Under the pieces are notes generated by a model, which was not told the DNA's origin, did not search any database, and saw only the letters and a list, made by a program, of their open reading frames with translations. From positions 1-45,616 of the IMG/VR virus record IMGVR_UViG_3300046171_000192: DNA of 45,616 nucleotides; one strand, written 5' to 3'. Positions 16,539-25,933 of this stretch are shown in pieces. Within the stretch, counting starts at the first letter, position 1; every line of letters begins with the position of its first letter. Position numbers and translations under genes: made by a program. The stretch comes from a virus.

Positions 16539-18029
16539 CTACTTGGTTATGTATCCTTTGCGAGCAAGTTCTGCCGCAAGAGCAACTGGGTCTTTAATTA
16601 TTACGCGACCCTCATCATCCTTGTCGTAGTAAGGAGCAAGAGCAGAAATTAGCTGAGGACTCCACTGTTCTTCAGGTATAAGGTTGTTAAGGGTAGATTT
16701 ACCCTCTGGGGTTGGTGCAGACAGCAAAGCTGTATAAGTTTCTTGAAGCCATTCTTTTGCTCGCGTTTGTGTAGGTTTTTCCTCCGCCCCAAAAAGTATC
16801 TGCTCTTCAATTCTTCTTTTCATGTTACTCATTTGTTGCTCGCTGAGCTGCTGCTCTCTGTTTAGCTCAGCAAACTCTGGGGAGCCGCCAATTAAGGAAC
16901 TAGTGTTACTGCCATTTTGAATTGCTTTACGATTGCTCTCTAAAATACCCTGAACTCTGGCTTCAAACTTTTCAACGCCATTGTCACCTTGACTGTTACC
17001 AAATTTAGCTTTAATCCTAGCCTGTTTTACTAACGGCTTTATTGACGGACCTACATTCTGAATAAAGTACGCAGAACCTGCAGCTGCCTGAGATACTTCG
17101 TCTAAAGTTAAGTTAAGATTTTGAGAGCTTATATTTGATCGGCTTTCCGTTAGAGGAGGAAAGTAAAACTGAACATCACTTGGGTCATCTCTATTTTGTA
17201 CTTCGACAAACAATTGCCCATTTACCTCACCGTTTGAACCTGACACATTTGCGCTAAATAGACCTTGAGATACTACCTCATAGCCTGAATTTCTCATTGC
17301 ATCTGGAGCGTTTACAAAACTTGAGTCTAACTCTCGACCAACTGCCGCCGAAGAATCTAAAGCAAGAGCTGTAGTAAATGCTCTAAGCACGTTATCGCTC
17401 ATTTCAGGATCTCGACCTTGAGCCACGTCAGCCAAAAAACCTTGAATTTCTTGAGTGCCGCGCATATGAACATCTGAAGCTACTGTTCCAAGATTGAAAA
17501 ACCCAGAATTTTTATTTTGTTGATACATCTCGGCAACCCTGTCGAGCTGAGCATTACCATATATACCGTCAGCATTGCTTGCCATGTCATAAATAGAACT
17601 GACGTTAACTGCAGCATTAAATCTATTTTCCTGATTATTTATTCTATTAGTGTCGGATTCGTATTTTTCTGTCTGCGCTTCGTTTTCAGCTATCTCGGAA
17701 AGACCTTTTTTGTAGTCGATAGATTCAGGGTTTGTTGCATTCTTTGCGTTAATCTTTGATGTTTGTGCATTTAACAATGCAGCCTGACCTGAGATTCCAG
17801 CGTTTTCTGCTTGTTTCTGAGCTGTCTGAGCACGCAAACCCGCAAGAAGCGAATCACTTTGTTGACTAGCTCTTTTGATTTTGAGGTCTTCTTCTCTGTA
17901 CGCTTTAAGGTCGCTTGCTTGCTGTCTTTTGTATTCTTGATCAGCTTCTATCTGATCGCGCTTAAGCTCTCTATCCTTAACGTCACTTATTAGCCCGAAG
18001 CCACTTCTAAAACCTTCTGCAAATCCCAT
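16539..18029 (-). CDS. Internal virion / ejection protein (gp15-like position)
   Basis: A 496-residue protein directly upstream of the giant ejection protein. The first 130 residues are strongly charged and helical, including RDQIEADQEYKRQQASDLKA, with long Gln/Lys/Ala coiled-coil patterns. The middle is mixed and Asn/Ser-rich; the C-terminus ends KDPVALAAELARKGYITK. No membrane segment or enzyme motif is seen. Gene order (small Ala/Gly-rich proteins, then this, then a giant protein) matches podovirus internal-core genes, so a DNA-ejection channel component is inferred. Start ATG 18029 with upstream AGGTAATTATC. Confidence 0.65.
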   Translation of the reverse strand: MGFAEGFRSGFGLISDVKDRELKRDQIEADQEYKRQQASDLKAYREEDLKIKRASQQSDSLLAGLRAQTAQKQAENAGISGQAALLNAQTSKINAKNATNPESIDYKKGLSEIAENEAQTEKYESDTNRINNQENRFNAAVNVSSIYDMASNADGIYGNAQLDRVAEMYQQNKNSGFFNLGTVASDVHMRGTQEIQGFLADVAQGRDPEMSDNVLRAFTTALALDSSAAVGRELDSSFVNAPDAMRNSGYEVVSQGLFSANVSGSNGEVNGQLFVEVQNRDDPSDVQFYFPPLTESRSNISSQNLNLTLDEVSQAAAGSAYFIQNVGPSIKPLVKQARIKAKFGNSQGDNGVEKFEARVQGILESNRKAIQNGSNTSSLIGGSPEFAELNREQQLSEQQMSNMKRRIEEQILFGAEEKPTQTRAKEWLQETYTALLSAPTPEGKSTLNNLIPEEQWSPQLISALAPYYDKDDEGRVIIKDPVALAAELARKGYITK

Positions 18030-18038
18030 GATAATTAC

Positions 18039-18644
18039 CTAGTCAAATAATTTGTTAAGTAGAAAAGCTACACCCAAACCAATAGCTACTGGGGCTGCTA
18101 AAGTGGCGAGGCTTGCCATAGCTCCAGTGCCTGCGGCACCTGCAGCACCAACTGCCGTAGTCCCACCAGCAGCAGCGGCTCCAGTTGCCCCCGCTCCCGC
18201 CGCTACGGTTCCGGCTCCCGCCGCTCCCGTTACTCCTGCTGTTCCTGCTGCAGCTCCTGTGGCACCTGCTGTTCCTGCTGCAGCTCCTGTGGCACCTGCT
18301 GCCGCGCCCGTGGCACCAGTAGTTCCTGCCAAGCCTATTCCTGTATTTGCCGCCTGAGCAGCGGTGGCTGCGTTAGCATTTACTACTGCGGTTCCGGCTG
18401 TCGTGCCAGTAGCTCCAGTTGCGGCGGTGCCCGCTTTTGCTGCTCTTGCCGCTGCCGCTAGCTTGTTTGCACCAACCATTCCGCCAATACCAGCTCCCGT
18501 ACCCATTAATGAAGATTCAGCTGCTTTTTCTTGAGCCTTTAGTGCCATCCTTTGCTGATTTTCAATAGACTCAGCTTTAGACATGGCGCCATATCCACGA
18601 AATGCGAGATCCCTGAGGTTCTGTCCTACCGCAATCATTGTCAT
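18039..18644 (-). CDS. Gly-Ala-Thr repeat protein with C-terminal membrane helix
   Basis: A 201-residue protein. Residues about 1-50 are an ordinary helix, about 65-175 are low-complexity Gly/Ala/Thr with GAT, GAA and GTAG motifs, partly in a collagen-like glycine-every-third pattern, and the end, ATLAAPVAIGLGVAFLLNKL, is one hydrophobic segment. Start ATG 18644 overlaps the upstream stop (ATGA). Its place among ejection genes and its amphipathic, membrane-active look fit a small ejection protein in the position of T7 gp14. DNA repeats inside it are listed separately. Function inferred from context. Confidence 0.65.
   Translation of the reverse strand: MTMIAVGQNLRDLAFRGYGAMSKAESIENQQRMALKAQEKAAESSLMGTGAGIGGMVGANKLAAAARAAKAGTAATGATGTTAGTAVVNANAATAAQAANTGIGLAGTTGATGAAAGATGAAAGTAGATGAAAGTAGVTGAAGAGTVAAGAGATGAAAAGGTTAVGAAGAAGTGAMASLATLAAPVAIGLGVAFLLNKLFD
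18241..18300. repeat. Exact 30-bp tandem duplication inside the Gly-Ala-Thr gene
   Basis: 18241-18270 and 18271-18300 are identical. The unit encodes ten residues of the GTAGATGAAA type. Related but diverged units lie on both sides, so the segment grows or shrinks in 30-bp steps without changing frame. Confidence 0.95.
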
Positions 18645-19156
18645 TGTCCTGTACTCCTTGCTTTCTGAGCGATTCCCGATAGAGAACCGGAAAGAATTGA
18701 CTGACGTCTATCTGAATCTCTGAGTCTTGTGTCGTTAAGTCCACCCACTAATCCGCCTACAGCGGTTGTGCTGTTAGCTATGTTTGAAGTGTTTTGTAGA
18801 CCCATTCGAGCCATGTTTCGATCTTGCTGACCCTGAACGTTAGTTACAGCTCCACCAATATTTGATCGAGTTCTTTCAAGGTCTCCAGCTAAAGACTTAG
18901 TACCTGTTGCGGTAATTTGTCCTGCCAGAAAATTTTCCATTGGGGCAAATCTAGTATTGTAGTCCTGAGTTTGCGCCCTAATAAGGTCTGCATATAACTT
19001 GTCCCCTGGATTATCTTCTGGACTGAGACCTGCATATCGGTATGGATTTATATTTGCGTAAGGGTTGCTGCTGTTATATGCGGGCATCCCATAAAAATCA
19101 CCCACAGCACCTGCGACCTGTGGATTTAACATAGACATATAAGCATTAAAATTCAT
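18641..19156 (-). CDS. Small virion protein, ejection cluster (171 aa)
   Basis: Ser/Gly/Asn-rich protein starting ATG 19156 after a textbook GGAGG ribosome site. It has a disordered N-terminus (tyrosine- and asparagine-rich, PYANINPYRYAGLSPED), then a helical middle (RFAPMENFLAGQITATGTKS) and a repetitive polar tail (NTSNIANSTTAVGGLVGGLN). The middle resembles part of the next upstream protein (FVPLENMFINDTKAM), suggesting distant paralogy. No enzyme motif. Probably an internal head or ejection component. Confidence 0.6.
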   Translation of the reverse strand: MNFNAYMSMLNPQVAGAVGDFYGMPAYNSSNPYANINPYRYAGLSPEDNPGDKLYADLIRAQTQDYNTRFAPMENFLAGQITATGTKSLAGDLERTRSNIGGAVTNVQGQQDRNMARMGLQNTSNIANSTTAVGGLVGGLNDTRLRDSDRRQSILSGSLSGIAQKARSTGQ

Positions 19157-19158
19157 GA

Positions 19159-19725
19159 TTAACCTCCACCTAGACCGTATCCGCCAGCTGCTATACCAGT
19201 TCCAGTTCCAGCAATAGTTGCCAGACTCTGTGATCTAGCAAAATCTGCTTTAGCGGCAGCACCGGCTCTATCTAAACTGTTTTGCATTCGGTCTATATTT
19301 CCTGTCATTGCGTCAGACTGTAGCCCCTGACCCATCGCTATTACATTACCCAAACCTTGATAAGCGGCATCGGTGTAACCAAGACCTGCATCTGCACCAG
19401 CAAGACCCATGCCTCTAGCTTGAGCTTCTCTTAATGCTGATGATTCTTTTTTAGCTCTTCCGGATGTTGGATCTAAACCCATATTGAACTGAGCGCCCTG
19501 CATGTCTCCCAAGCCTTGCTCATACATAGCTGACGTTTGATTCTGAGCTGCTGCCATTGCATTGTCGGCGGCTCCTTCTTCAAACATTGCTTTAGTATCA
19601 TTGATGAACATATTTTCAAGAGGGACAAACACTTGCCCGTAACGCTGTAAAGCATTAGCTGCTTGCTGAGCTAACGCCTCTTTGCTTTCTAATTCTTTCG
19701 GATCGCTTCCGCCACCACCACACAT
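19159..19725 (-). CDS. Small virion protein with MCGGGG start, ejection cluster (188 aa)
   Basis: Begins MCGGGGSDPKELESKEALAQ, a Gly run with one Cys also found at the start of internal virion proteins in other podoviruses. This is followed by an Ala/Gln-rich helical body and a Gly-rich end (TGTGIAAGGYGLGGG). The segment FVPLENMFIN matches FAPMENFLAG in the 171-residue neighbour, and both contain a similar Met-Gly-Leu region. Start ATG 19725 follows GAGG. Likely a small ejection protein; no catalytic features. Confidence 0.62.
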   Translation of the reverse strand: MCGGGGSDPKELESKEALAQQAANALQRYGQVFVPLENMFINDTKAMFEEGAADNAMAAAQNQTSAMYEQGLGDMQGAQFNMGLDPTSGRAKKESSALREAQARGMGLAGADAGLGYTDAAYQGLGNVIAMGQGLQSDAMTGNIDRMQNSLDRAGAAAKADFARSQSLATIAGTGTGIAAGGYGLGGG

Positions 19726-19728
19726 AGG

Positions 19729-20193
19729 CTAAACCTCGTTCTTTAATAAAACCCCGACCTCTTTAAAGCCGTGGCACTTTAATAATCCTTTGTAACCTTC
19801 ACCTGCTATACCGGACGTGATGCCTACCGCTACCTCAACAACATCTTTTGTCTCAGCCCACAAGCAAAAGCTTGAAATCATTTTGCTGATAGCACTTCCT
19901 ATCCCGTCTCTTTTATCAGGTTCAAAAACCATAACGAGTTCTTGTGCTATTTGTTTCTCAGAAAAAAAGTACTCAACTACATTTCCCAAGAAGAAACCGA
20001 TCACTTTCTCATTCTCTTCAGCCACTAACATGAACGTGTCTGACGAGGGGTTTGAGCCACCCTTAACGAAGGCATACGCCTTACCTTCTGACCAACCGCA
20101 ATCCTTGTAGTTGCTGTTTTCTTGAAACCATTTACCCAAAGCATTAATCTGAGGGAAGTCGTTTATAGACGGATCACGCACGACAATTGCCAC
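19729..20193 (-). CDS. GNAT-family N-acetyltransferase
   Basis: A 154-residue GNAT protein. Features: the FMLVAEENEKVIGFFLG strand-turn-strand (about 54-70), the acetyl-CoA motif A VFEPDKRDGIGSAISKM (about 89-105) with the R/Q-x-x-G-x-G/A-like RDGIG, and the motif B-like GYKGLLKCHGFKEVG near the C-terminus. Acetyltransferases of this type sit among tail and ejection genes in many T7-like and marine podoviruses; the substrate is unknown. The start is GTG at 20193; no ATG gives the full domain. Confidence 0.8.
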   Translation of the reverse strand: MAIVVRDPSINDFPQINALGKWFQENSNYKDCGWSEGKAYAFVKGGSNPSSDTFMLVAEENEKVIGFFLGNVVEYFFSEKQIAQELVMVFEPDKRDGIGSAISKMISSFCLWAETKDVVEVAVGITSGIAGEGYKGLLKCHGFKEVGVLLKNEV

Positions 20194-20342
20194 TAAAGCC
20201 TGCCTTTAATATGTTGGATTTTTGTAAGCTATATTCGTGTATAAACGAGTAGCTAATTCGGGGTGAGATGTTCCGGAGGTCGGAGTCCCGCTTTACCCTT
20301 ATGATACTTTAAAATCAAGTAAAATACTAAAAAAAGTAATTA
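20194..20342. other. 149-bp non-coding gap in the late operon
   Basis: No open frame with a start is seen. On the minus strand a weak TTAGCT / 17 bases / TATAGC promoter-like pair and short imperfect hairpins exist, but neither is convincing. A short A/T-rich stretch (20310-20340) follows the stop of the 115-residue gene. It could hold a late promoter for the ejection genes. Confidence 0.4.
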
Positions 20343-20690
20343 TTACGCTTTTGGATAAGTATCTTTTATTTCTTTTATTGCTGTAAAAAACTCACCTGTT
20401 TCATTAAGTGTACCGTTGTCTATATCGTGAAACAGTTTGTCTAACTGATTTGCAATGCTTGGGTACGATAATGCCCTAGACTCTGCATATGAAGGTTCCG
20501 GAGCTGATGCGGTAACATACTGTATAACTGTTCCAAACTCGTCATCTACAATATAGTCCACTTCATCTCTAGGTAATCTGTCAGGTGCTGGAGCATATGC
20601 ATACCAACCTGCCTGATCTTTCATTCCTGCTTGCGGTCCCGCTGTTACTCGACCCTCACTTGTATCAAATTGAACATATAGTTGCGTCAT
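20343..20690 (-). CDS. Tail-fibre-associated small protein (115 aa)
   Basis: Start chosen at ATG 20690, giving TAATG coupling with the long repeat protein upstream and the natural opening MTQLYVQFDTSEGRVTAGPQ; a longer in-frame extension would intrude into that gene. The C-terminal YPSIANQLDKLFHDIDNG followed by EFFTAIKEIKDTYPKA is a pattern frequent in marine phage proteins next to fibre genes, and it resembles small tail-fibre assembly or tip proteins. Likely acts with the 1747-residue protein. Role inferred. Confidence 0.65.
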   Translation of the reverse strand: MTQLYVQFDTSEGRVTAGPQAGMKDQAGWYAYAPAPDRLPRDEVDYIVDDEFGTVIQYVTASAPEPSYAESRALSYPSIANQLDKLFHDIDNGTLNETGEFFTAIKEIKDTYPKA

Positions 20691-23600
20691 TATCGTAGGC
20701 TCATAGCTATGCCTTCTAAGGCGTAAATTTTGTCGTAAACCCAATTTTTATATGGCTGAGAAGATGGAATGTAATACTTATTAAGATTGTAAACTCCAAT
20801 CCTTATTTCATAATCCACAGCTGAACTTGTCTTGGTTCCTAGACCCCCACTTATAGAAAACTGATAAGGATGATAATCAGAAGGTGATCTAAAGAAGAAA
20901 GAATTTACCATCGTGTACTGATTAGTTGTGTCCTGAACCTGAACGCTATTTCCTGTACTAATAATTGTGCCGGTAAGAGTGTAATAAATTCTTGTAGTAT
21001 TAGTTGATGATGTGTATCCAGCAGAGCTTACAGTTCCTCTTGCAGTGTTTGAAACTTTTAACACTGATCCTGACGAGACTAAAGATGTCACATCTCCTGA
21101 AAATTCTGCCCAGTGAATAAAGCTAAATAAACCATAACTTTGAATTCCAGAATTAGTTGCTGTACCTAGCTGAGCATCTGAAGTATTGGTTTCATTTGTC
21201 TTAATCCACAGTTCAATTCTGTATGCATCATCATTTTCAAATACACCCCAACCCTCTGCACTTATATAAGGTCTTTTCTCTACACCATCTGCTTGAGCAG
21301 GAATCTGACCAGTAAATATTGTTTGCTCTGCTCCGTTAGGTGCGTCGATTGAAACAGCTGAAGAGAGAGAGAACGGAATCAGATCATTGATATCACCAGT
21401 TATCTGATTAGCTCTCAGGTTGTCTACAGTAATATTGTCAGCGTCTATAGTTCCTGAAGTTATTTTGTCAGCTGATATATCGCCTAAGGTAAGTGTTGGT
21501 GTTCCATTGATAACCTGTGAGGTAATAAAGGTGCCATCAATTTCAAGGAGGGAGGTTGATATTTTTCCGCCCGAAATTCTATTTGCGCTCAATGTTCCTG
21601 TAATGTTTGCAGTATCAATTGTAGCGTTACCGATCTGCGCTGTAGTAATGGTACCGTTCTTAATAAAAGCACCATCCATATAAACACCAGCTGGTATTTC
21701 AATTCCATCTACAGTTTGTGTAGAGGTCTGAACAACAAATGGAACGACGGCGTCACTATCGTTGCTGGGAGAATTTGTACCCTGATTTGTTGAGCTTGGA
21801 TTTACGATTGCAAACTTATCAGCCCTAACAACAAACGCTGAAGTTGGAGTGCCATCTTCGCTAGGTGTAGAAGATAAGCCGAAACCACTAACTGCCCCTG
21901 TTCCAGAATCTATCTTTACACTGTACTGAGAGGTTAGACCATTAGTTCCACTAACAATATCTTGTGTAGTTTCAATGGCTGCTTTAATTCCGCTCTCGCC
22001 ATCTTCACCATTAACAACAACCTGCAGTGTGTCAATCTTACTTGCGCCAGTCTGATCTGTCTCAGACCCAAATACCTCTAGATTTATTTTAGACGCAAAA
22101 TCCGCACCCGCTAAAAGGACATTATTTTCAGGATCTCCACCATCCCAGATAGCTGCCGATAATTGAGAAACCCTAGATGCGCTGGAACCTACTGGAAAGA
22201 CTTCAAGCTTGACTTCGTCAAAATCTTCAGCTGTCGCTAGATTTAGTACTCCTTCTGTATCGCCATCAATAAACATGGATGCTGCCATGTTATCGACCTT
22301 ATCAACCAACGCGCCCTCATCATTTACCGTCGCATTGAGGTTGCTAAATTGTGCTGCTGTTGCCAAAGCTAACTGCTCATTCCCGTTAGCATCAGTGCTG
22401 TAGAGAACCGCTCTTAATCCATCTATTCTAGAGGCTGAAACATTTCCGTCGGGACCAAAAACTTCTGTTTGCAATGTTGAAAATGCGTCGGCATCCGCAA
22501 GCTTTACATTATTATTTTCATCAAATACGGCGGAGCTAAGAGCATCTATTTTAGAAGCTCCTGCGGCAGGAGTTACACCATCACCGTACACGCTAGCATT
22601 TAATACGGACACAGCACCGGAGGTTGCACTAAGACCTGTTGTTGGATTTGTTATTGTCGCATCTAACGTGTCTATTCGAGATGAGGTCGCACCGGAAGGC
22701 GTTACCCCATCGCCCCAAACCTCAGTTTCTAGCAGAGATAAGGCTCCAGCGCCTGCCAATTTAACGGTGCCATCCTCATTAAACATTGCTCCGTTAAGAC
22801 TTGTGACGTCATTTTGAAGAGTTTTGACCAATCCGGTTGGGGGATCGGTAGAGTCATCGTAAATAGCGGTTACTTTGTTCGTAAGAGAACTTAACGCAGA
22901 ACCTGTAGCAAGTCTTGAGGTATCATTAGCATTAAATACCTCAGCATCTAGACTGGTTACAGCTGCCTGTATGGCGCTAATCTGGGTAACGGCGTTAGGG
23001 TCATCTGGATTATAGATTGCCGTTACATCGTTAGTTAAGGTATCTAGTGCATCTACTGTAGCTAGCTTAACTTCATTTCCATTAAATACAGCACCTTCCA
23101 AAGATGTAGCTCTACCTTGCAATGACTTAATCGCGGAGGCTTCGTTAGGGTTGTCTGGATTATAGATCGCCTCAATACTGGTTGTTAAACCACTGACTGA
23201 ACTTTGCGTAGCTAAGGCAACAGTTCCGTCACCATTAAATACTGCTGACTCAAGATCAGTTACATCGCTTTGAATTGTCTTAACGACTGATGCTGCGCCT
23301 GAATCACTAGGGTTATAAATAGCCTCAACAGATGTTGTAAGACCGGACAATGCAGAAGTAGTAGCTAACTGAACATTTCCGCCAGCATCAAAAACAGAAT
23401 TATTCAAAGAGGTTATGTCATCCTGAACAGACTTAACAACACTAGCATTTCCGCCATCATAAATAGCTGTAACACTACTGGATACTGTATTTAAAGCAGA
23501 ACCAGTAGCTAAACGTGCAGTACCATCCGCATTGAATACTTCCCCTTCTAATGAAGTAATATCAGACTGAATTGTTTTTACAACAGACGCTTCACTAGGG

Positions 23601-25933
23601 TTGTCGGGATTGTAAATAGCTTCCACTTCAGAAGAAAGTGCAGATATAGCCGCAGACGTTGCTATTGCTACAGTTCCGTCAGCATTAAAGACTGCACCAT
23701 TTAAGGTTGAAACATCGTCCTGCACCGACTTAACAACACTAGCGTTTGTACCGTCATAGATTGCAGATACTGAATTGCTTACTCCAGTTAACGCTGAACC
23801 CGTTGCTAATCTAGCTGTACCGTCCGCGTTAAAGACCTCTCCTTCAAGAGCAGTTACATCTGTCTGAACAGTTTTAACAACACTAGCATTAGTACCGTCA
23901 TAGATCGCTGTTACACTGTTAGTAAGACCAGACAAAGCTGATCCTGTGGCGAGTCTTGCCGAACCATCAGAATTAAAAACTTCGCCTTCTAGCGCAGTTA
24001 TATCAGTTTGTATCGTCTTGACGACACTGGCGTTAGTGCCATCATAAATAGCTGTAACCGAGTTGGTTAGACCTGACAAGGCTGATCCTGTAGCCAATCT
24101 GGCAGAGCCGTCAGAATTAAATACTTCACTTTCTAAGTCAGTAATATCTGTTTGTACTGTCTTAACTACACTGGCATTTGTACCGTCGTAGATAGCCGTA
24201 ACACTATTGGTCAGACCTGACAGCGCAGTTCCCGTAGCCAATCTGGCAGAGCCGTCAGAATTAAATACTTCACCCTCTAACGCTGTTACGTCATCCTGTA
24301 CGCTTTTAACAACACTTGCGTTAGTTCCATCATAAATTGCCGTAACAGAATTAGTGACTCCGGTAAGTGCTGACCCCGTAGCTAATCTTGCAGAACCATC
24401 AGAGTTAAATACTTCACCTTCTAAAGCTGTTATATCGGTTTGAACTGTCTTGACTACACTAGGATTAGTTCCGTCATAAATTGCCGTAACCGAAGTGGTT
24501 AAACCTGTTAGGGCGGACCCAGTAGCCAGTCTAGCAGTGCCATCTGAGTTAAAGACTTCCCCTTCAAGATCTGTAATGTCCGTCTGAGCACTAGAGATAT
24601 TATTTCCGTTTGTTGTTACTGTATTTGTCAGGCTGGTTACAGCTGCTCCAGTAGCTAATCTTGCAGAACCGTCAGAGTTAAATACTTCTCCCTTTAAACT
24701 TGTTACGTCTCCAGATATAGAAGTTACCGTACCATTAAGATTTACAACGGTTGTGTCCAAAGTGCTTAATGCTGATGAAGTAGCCAGTCGAGCCGATCCG
24801 TCGCCGTTGAATACTTGAGAATTTAAAGAATTAATGGATGACTGATTAGATGCGATTCTAGGATCTGCGATACTTACCCAGTTAGATCCATCGTAATAGT
24901 ATGGAGTCATATTATCATCAGAGTCATACCATCTAGAGTTAGTCGCAATCGTTCCAGTTGGCGCAGAAGTCTGAACATAAACTGAACTGGTGCCAGATGT
25001 TAAATCTGATACAGATGTTTGAAGATTGCTTACGGATGTGTTTAAAGATGACAGGCTGCTATCAACAGATGTGTTTCTCGTGCTAACAGAGGTTTGAAGC
25101 GTGGAGACCGTACTGTTTAAATTTGTTGCGCTAGTTGATGCGGAATTAGCCGTTGCTTGAGCGGTACTTGCTGCTGAAGCAGCTGCAGTTGCCGCCGAGG
25201 CAGCCGAGGTTGTAGCAGTCTCCGTAGCAGTCATGCGACTTAAAAGACTTGCCCCGCTATAAGTAGACGTGAATCCAGTGTAAGTATCAAGAGAATCTAT
25301 TCTTCCATCCAATGTTGGAATAGTGCCGATTGAGGTAGATAGGCTAGACCCTAACTCTGACGTTGTAATTTGATTAGACAACAAGCCAAGAATGATCGAA
25401 GTATCTGTAGCGGTTTGTCCCACAGTTCCTGTTGAGGAGTTAAATGGTCCTGCAACACCATTCTGATTAACTGCTCTAACCCAATAATAATATGTTGTAC
25501 CGCCGCCTACCTGATCAGAATATATGCCATTAAATCCAGATACCTGACCTGCAAGTGTGGCACTAGAAACGCTATCCGATGTGTGCCTGAACACTTCACT
25601 GTAAGCGTGACCTTCGTAATTTTCTAAGTTCCAAGTTAGGAGTATGTTCTGAAAAGCACCGGTCGCCGTTAGGCTTGTAGGTGCTGGTGGTACCGCGTAG
25701 GTTGTAGCTGAAGTTGTAGGGGCTAATCCTGAAGAGTTACCCGTATAAGTTGTAGTTCCAGCAGGCAGCTTTACTATACCGCTATCTAATAAGTCTCTAG
25801 CAGTCAAAGCCCTATCTAAAGGATTTCCAGTATAGCCGCACAGAACATCAAGATTGTTCTTGATGGTTTCTCCGAATCTTTTATCTTGACCCGCCCATTT
25901 AGGCGGTACCGGCATGTTGCCTTTTCTAGCCAC
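20690..25933 (-). CDS. Long gpJ-like host-recognition/tail protein with 48-residue repeats
   Basis: A 1747-residue protein. An N-terminal short domain (MARKGNMPVPPKWAGQDKRF) is followed by a fibronectin-III domain at about 80-170 (APTSLTATGAFQ, ILLTWNLEN, YYYWVRAVNQNGVAG). Next comes an Ala/Ser/Thr coiled-coil region (about 240-340), about 15 clear copies plus decayed copies of a 48-residue unit (about 370-1050 and beyond), and then a DUF1983/lambda gpJ-like segment with GLSSTPSEDGTPTSAFVVRA, GTITTAQIGNATIDTANITG and a beta-rich C-terminus. Such architecture suits host attachment at the tail tip. Start is GTG 25933, directly after GGAGGAAATAG; it overlaps the upstream gene by 8 bases. Confidence 0.8.
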   Translation of the reverse strand: MARKGNMPVPPKWAGQDKRFGETIKNNLDVLCGYTGNPLDRALTARDLLDSGIVKLPAGTTTYTGNSSGLAPTTSATTYAVPPAPTSLTATGAFQNILLTWNLENYEGHAYSEVFRHTSDSVSSATLAGQVSGFNGIYSDQVGGGTTYYYWVRAVNQNGVAGPFNSSTGTVGQTATDTSIILGLLSNQITTSELGSSLSTSIGTIPTLDGRIDSLDTYTGFTSTYSGASLLSRMTATETATTSAASAATAAASAASTAQATANSASTSATNLNSTVSTLQTSVSTRNTSVDSSLSSLNTSVSNLQTSVSDLTSGTSSVYVQTSAPTGTIATNSRWYDSDDNMTPYYYDGSNWVSIADPRIASNQSSINSLNSQVFNGDGSARLATSSALSTLDTTVVNLNGTVTSISGDVTSLKGEVFNSDGSARLATGAAVTSLTNTVTTNGNNISSAQTDITDLEGEVFNSDGTARLATGSALTGLTTSVTAIYDGTNPSVVKTVQTDITALEGEVFNSDGSARLATGSALTGVTNSVTAIYDGTNASVVKSVQDDVTALEGEVFNSDGSARLATGTALSGLTNSVTAIYDGTNASVVKTVQTDITDLESEVFNSDGSARLATGSALSGLTNSVTAIYDGTNASVVKTIQTDITALEGEVFNSDGSARLATGSALSGLTNSVTAIYDGTNASVVKTVQTDVTALEGEVFNADGTARLATGSALTGVSNSVSAIYDGTNASVVKSVQDDVSTLNGAVFNADGTVAIATSAAISALSSEVEAIYNPDNPSEASVVKTIQSDITSLEGEVFNADGTARLATGSALNTVSSSVTAIYDGGNASVVKSVQDDITSLNNSVFDAGGNVQLATTSALSGLTTSVEAIYNPSDSGAASVVKTIQSDVTDLESAVFNGDGTVALATQSSVSGLTTSIEAIYNPDNPNEASAIKSLQGRATSLEGAVFNGNEVKLATVDALDTLTNDVTAIYNPDDPNAVTQISAIQAAVTSLDAEVFNANDTSRLATGSALSSLTNKVTAIYDDSTDPPTGLVKTLQNDVTSLNGAMFNEDGTVKLAGAGALSLLETEVWGDGVTPSGATSSRIDTLDATITNPTTGLSATSGAVSVLNASVYGDGVTPAAGASKIDALSSAVFDENNNVKLADADAFSTLQTEVFGPDGNVSASRIDGLRAVLYSTDANGNEQLALATAAQFSNLNATVNDEGALVDKVDNMAASMFIDGDTEGVLNLATAEDFDEVKLEVFPVGSSASRVSQLSAAIWDGGDPENNVLLAGADFASKINLEVFGSETDQTGASKIDTLQVVVNGEDGESGIKAAIETTQDIVSGTNGLTSQYSVKIDSGTGAVSGFGLSSTPSEDGTPTSAFVVRADKFAIVNPSSTNQGTNSPSNDSDAVVPFVVQTSTQTVDGIEIPAGVYMDGAFIKNGTITTAQIGNATIDTANITGTLSANRISGGKISTSLLEIDGTFITSQVINGTPTLTLGDISADKITSGTIDADNITVDNLRANQITGDINDLIPFSLSSAVSIDAPNGAEQTIFTGQIPAQADGVEKRPYISAEGWGVFENDDAYRIELWIKTNETNTSDAQLGTATNSGIQSYGLFSFIHWAEFSGDVTSLVSSGSVLKVSNTARGTVSSAGYTSSTNTTRIYYTLTGTIISTGNSVQVQDTTNQYTMVNSFFFRSPSDYHPYQFSISGGLGTKTSSAVDYEIRIGVYNLNKYYIPSSQPYKNWVYDKIYALEGIAMSLR
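22750..24830 (-). repeat. About 15 coding repeats of 144 bp (48 aa)
   Basis: Unit pattern: E-V-F-N-x-D-G-x-A-R-L-A-T-G-S-A-L, then LTNSVTAIYDGTNASVVK, then TVQTDITALEG. Central units differ by only a few residues but by many bases, mostly at third positions. Outer units gain small insertions (AIYNPDNP types) or decay. Boundaries are approximate. Confidence 0.88.

Noticed and set aside
18052-18357. Plus-strand frame rich in Pro-Ala-Pro opposite the Gly-Ala-Thr gene
   Set aside because: It is the complement of low-complexity coding repeats, has no ribosome site and runs against the whole late operon.
20691-20744. Longer start for the 115-residue fibre-associated protein
   Set aside because: It intrudes into the long tail protein gene; TAATG coupling at 20690 is typical for this operon.
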